A DNA stretch of 64,000 bases from Sphingomonas sp. PP-CE-1A-559 (lineage in GTDB: Bacteria; Pseudomonadota; Alphaproteobacteria; Sphingomonadales; Sphingomonadaceae): NCBI RefSeq assembly GCF_004340965.1, contig NZ_SLYA01000002.1:310001-374000 (forward strand), written 5' to 3'. Numbering within the stretch: position 1 is the first letter of the stretch; every line of letters starts with the position of its first letter. The notes beneath the pieces are model-generated. The model saw only the letters and a list, made by a program, of their open reading frames with translations, made no database searches and was not told the DNA's origin. A program made the translations under genes and the position numbers. This document shows positions 62,549-64,000 of the stretch, piece after piece.

Positions 62549-64000
62549 CGCGTCTTCTCGATCCGCACCGGCACCGATTTTGCTGCCGGAACATGGCTTT
62601 CGCGGGCGTGGTGAGCAACCGGTATGAGCAGATTGCACTCGGGGTAGTACGCGCCGAGGCAGCCCTCGGGGATCGCGTATTCAACGACGCGCAGCTTATT
62701 CAGGCGGCGGTCCGAATTGTCGCCTGCGTCACCGACCAGATCGACGTCGTCGCCATCGGTGATCCCCATCCGGATCATGTCGCTGCGGTTCATGAACACG
62801 ATGTCGCGCGTGCCCTTCACGCCGCGGAAACGGTCGTGATAGCCGTACACGGTCGTGTTGAACTGGTCGTTCGATCGCAGCGTCATTAGCCGGAAGCGGC
62901 CCTCCGCTTCCTCGAACCCCGTGACGTTCAGCGCCTGCGGAACGTTGATCTCCGCCTTGCCGCTCTTCGTCTTCCACTCGCGATGCGCCGCGGGCACGCC
63001 CTTCCAGAACCCGCCGGGCGTGAACATCTGGTCGTTGAAGTTTTTGAACAGGTCCGGATACGTCACCTCGATCGCATCGCGAACGCGCGCATAATCACGC
63101 ACCCACGCGTCCCAATCGAGCTTCGGATTAGGTGCGAGTGTAGCCTTGGCGATCCCCGCGACGATAGCAGGCTCGGACAGCAACGTCTCGGACGCCGGCG
63201 TCGCCTTGCCCTTCGACCCGTAGATCTGGCTGAAAGAATCCTCGATCGACACGCTCTGCGGCCCGGTGCCCTGCATGTCGGTCTCGATCCGGCCGAGGCA
63301 GGGGAGCAAATACGACGTCTCGCCAGGCAGAAGGTGCGAGCGATTGAGCTTGGTGGCGATATGCACCGTCAGGTCGAGCGCGCGCCACTTCGGCTCCATC
63401 CGCGCATGATCGGGGATCGCGCGCACGAAATTGCCACCAAGACCGACGAACGCCTGCGCGCTGCCGTCGAGCACCGCCTCGCACGCCTCGACCGTATCCC
63501 AACCCTTCTCGCGCGGCGGCTCGAAGCCATATTGCTCGGCGAGTTTGTCGAGCGGCGCGAGTTCGGGCTTCTCGGTGATGCCAACAGTGCGCTGGCCCTG
63601 CACGTTCGAGTGACCACGGACCGGGCCCATGCCTGCGCCGGCCTTGCCGATGTTGCCGCGCAGCAGCATCAGATTGACGACCATGTGGACGTTGTCGATC
63701 CCGCCGACATGCTGGGTCAGCCCCATGCCGTAGACCGCGATGACCGCCTTCGACTTGGCATAGACCTTCGCCGCCGCCTCGATCTCTGTACGGGGCAGGC
63801 CGCTCTCATGCTCGATCGTCGCCCATTCGGTCGCACGCGCGACCTCGGCGAACGCCTCGAACCCGGTCGTGTGCTCGGCGAGAAACGCATGGTCGAGCAC
63901 CGGCAAGCCGTTGATCTGCTTGGCGTTGTCGTCAGCCTCGATCAGGTATTTGCACATCCCCATAATCGCGCCGACGTCGCCGCCGGTCTTCAGCTGATGA
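62545..64000 (-). CDS. Second FdhF/YdeP-family molybdopterin oxidoreductase (partial, runs off window)
   Basis: At least 485 residues of the C-terminal part are present; the 5' end lies beyond 64000. It shares with the 58054 gene the landmarks YGMGLTQHVGG, LMLLRGNIGKAGAGMGPVRG over adjoining stretches, GHSNVQGQRTVGITEK, LLPCLGRIETDMQGTGPQS and DQFNTTVYGY. Its Mo-ligand region is outside the window. It is followed by mobA and fdhD, so this unit carries the cofactor genes. Identity to the first copy is clear but moderate, which suggests an old duplication or separate origins. Confidence 0.87.
   Translation of the reverse strand, partial: HQLKTGGDVGAIMGMCKYLIEADDNAKQINGLPVLDHAFLAEHTTGFEAFAEVARATEWATIEHESGLPRTEIEAAAKVYAKSKAVIAVYGMGLTQHVGGIDNVHMVVNLMLLRGNIGKAGAGMGPVRGHSNVQGQRTVGITEKPELAPLDKLAEQYGFEPPREKGWDTVEACEAVLDGSAQAFVGLGGNFVRAIPDHARMEPKWRALDLTVHIATKLNRSHLLPGETSYLLPCLGRIETDMQGTGPQSVSIEDSFSQIYGSKGKATPASETLLSEPAIVAGIAKATLAPNPKLDWDAWVRDYARVRDAIEVTYPDLFKNFNDQMFTPGGFWKGVPAAHREWKTKSGKAEINVPQALNVTGFEEAEGRFRLMTLRSNDQFNTTVYGYHDRFRGVKGTRDIVFMNRSDMIRMGITDGDDVDLVGDAGDNSDRRLNKLRVVEYAIPEGCLGAYYPECNLLIPVAHHARESHVPAAKSVPVRIEKTR

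Overview
The window reads as a stretch of an alphaproteobacterial chromosome, most likely Sphingomonas or a close relative in the Sphingomonadaceae. The case rests on high GC content with strongly biased codon use, the gatCAB and tRNA-Leu/tig/clpP/clpX/lon/hup neighbourhoods, a complete gspC-N operon, a large TonB-dependent receptor, sphingomonad-type small proteins (DUF6481, DUF3072), and many short palindromic repeats between genes. No rRNA, prophage, insertion sequence or CRISPR array is visible. Almost every base lies in a gene or a repeat, and many genes are joined by ATGA/GTGA start-stop overlaps.

Layout. 0.1-5.6 kb: pyrB with an apparently inactive dihydroorotase partner, a membrane protein, ruvX and a DUF3089 hydrolase. 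5.8-9.1 kb: gatCAB amidotransferase. 9.4-10.5 kb: a membrane retropepsin-like protease and two very small genes. 10.6-23.3 kb: protein quality control (tig, clpP, clpX, lon, HU) with a glycosyltransferase, a nucleotidyltransferase-like protein, ChaA, a cytochrome c and an M1 metallopeptidase interspersed. 23.4-28.7 kb: tRNA-Val and a TetR-EmrA-EmrB-TolC type efflux operon. 29.3-34.2 kb: six tandem 11-bp GTCAT repeats resembling a Pho box, ahead of a predicted beta-helix lipoprotein and a TonB-dependent receptor. 35.1-46.5 kb: type II secretion operon gspCDEFGHIJKLMN. 46.5-52.8 kb: tRNA-His, a leucine-dehydrogenase-like gene and the cytochrome c maturation operon ccmCDEFGHI (ccmAB are not here). 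53-57.9 kb: alanine dehydrogenase with a divergent Lrp regulator, the Kup potassium transporter, a 2H phosphoesterase and tRNA-Met. 58-64 kb: two facing transcription units with two paralogous FdhF/YdeP-type molybdopterin oxidoreductases, a formate/nitrite-type channel, mobA and fdhD.

The most notable signals are: (1) the 11-bp-periodic Pho-box-like array driving a lipoprotein/TonB-receptor pair, which suggests a phosphate-starvation uptake system; (2) palindromic repeat elements sitting in frame inside the N-terminal coding regions of gspE and ccmH, and one that appears to supply the Shine-Dalgarno sequence of gspF; (3) the paired molybdopterin oxidoreductases with their own channel and cofactor genes; (4) a dihydroorotase homologue lacking its metal-binding and catalytic residues next to pyrB; and (5) a 13-codon leader reading frame overlapping the kup start. 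All functional statements rest on reading protein motifs and context; no database search was run.
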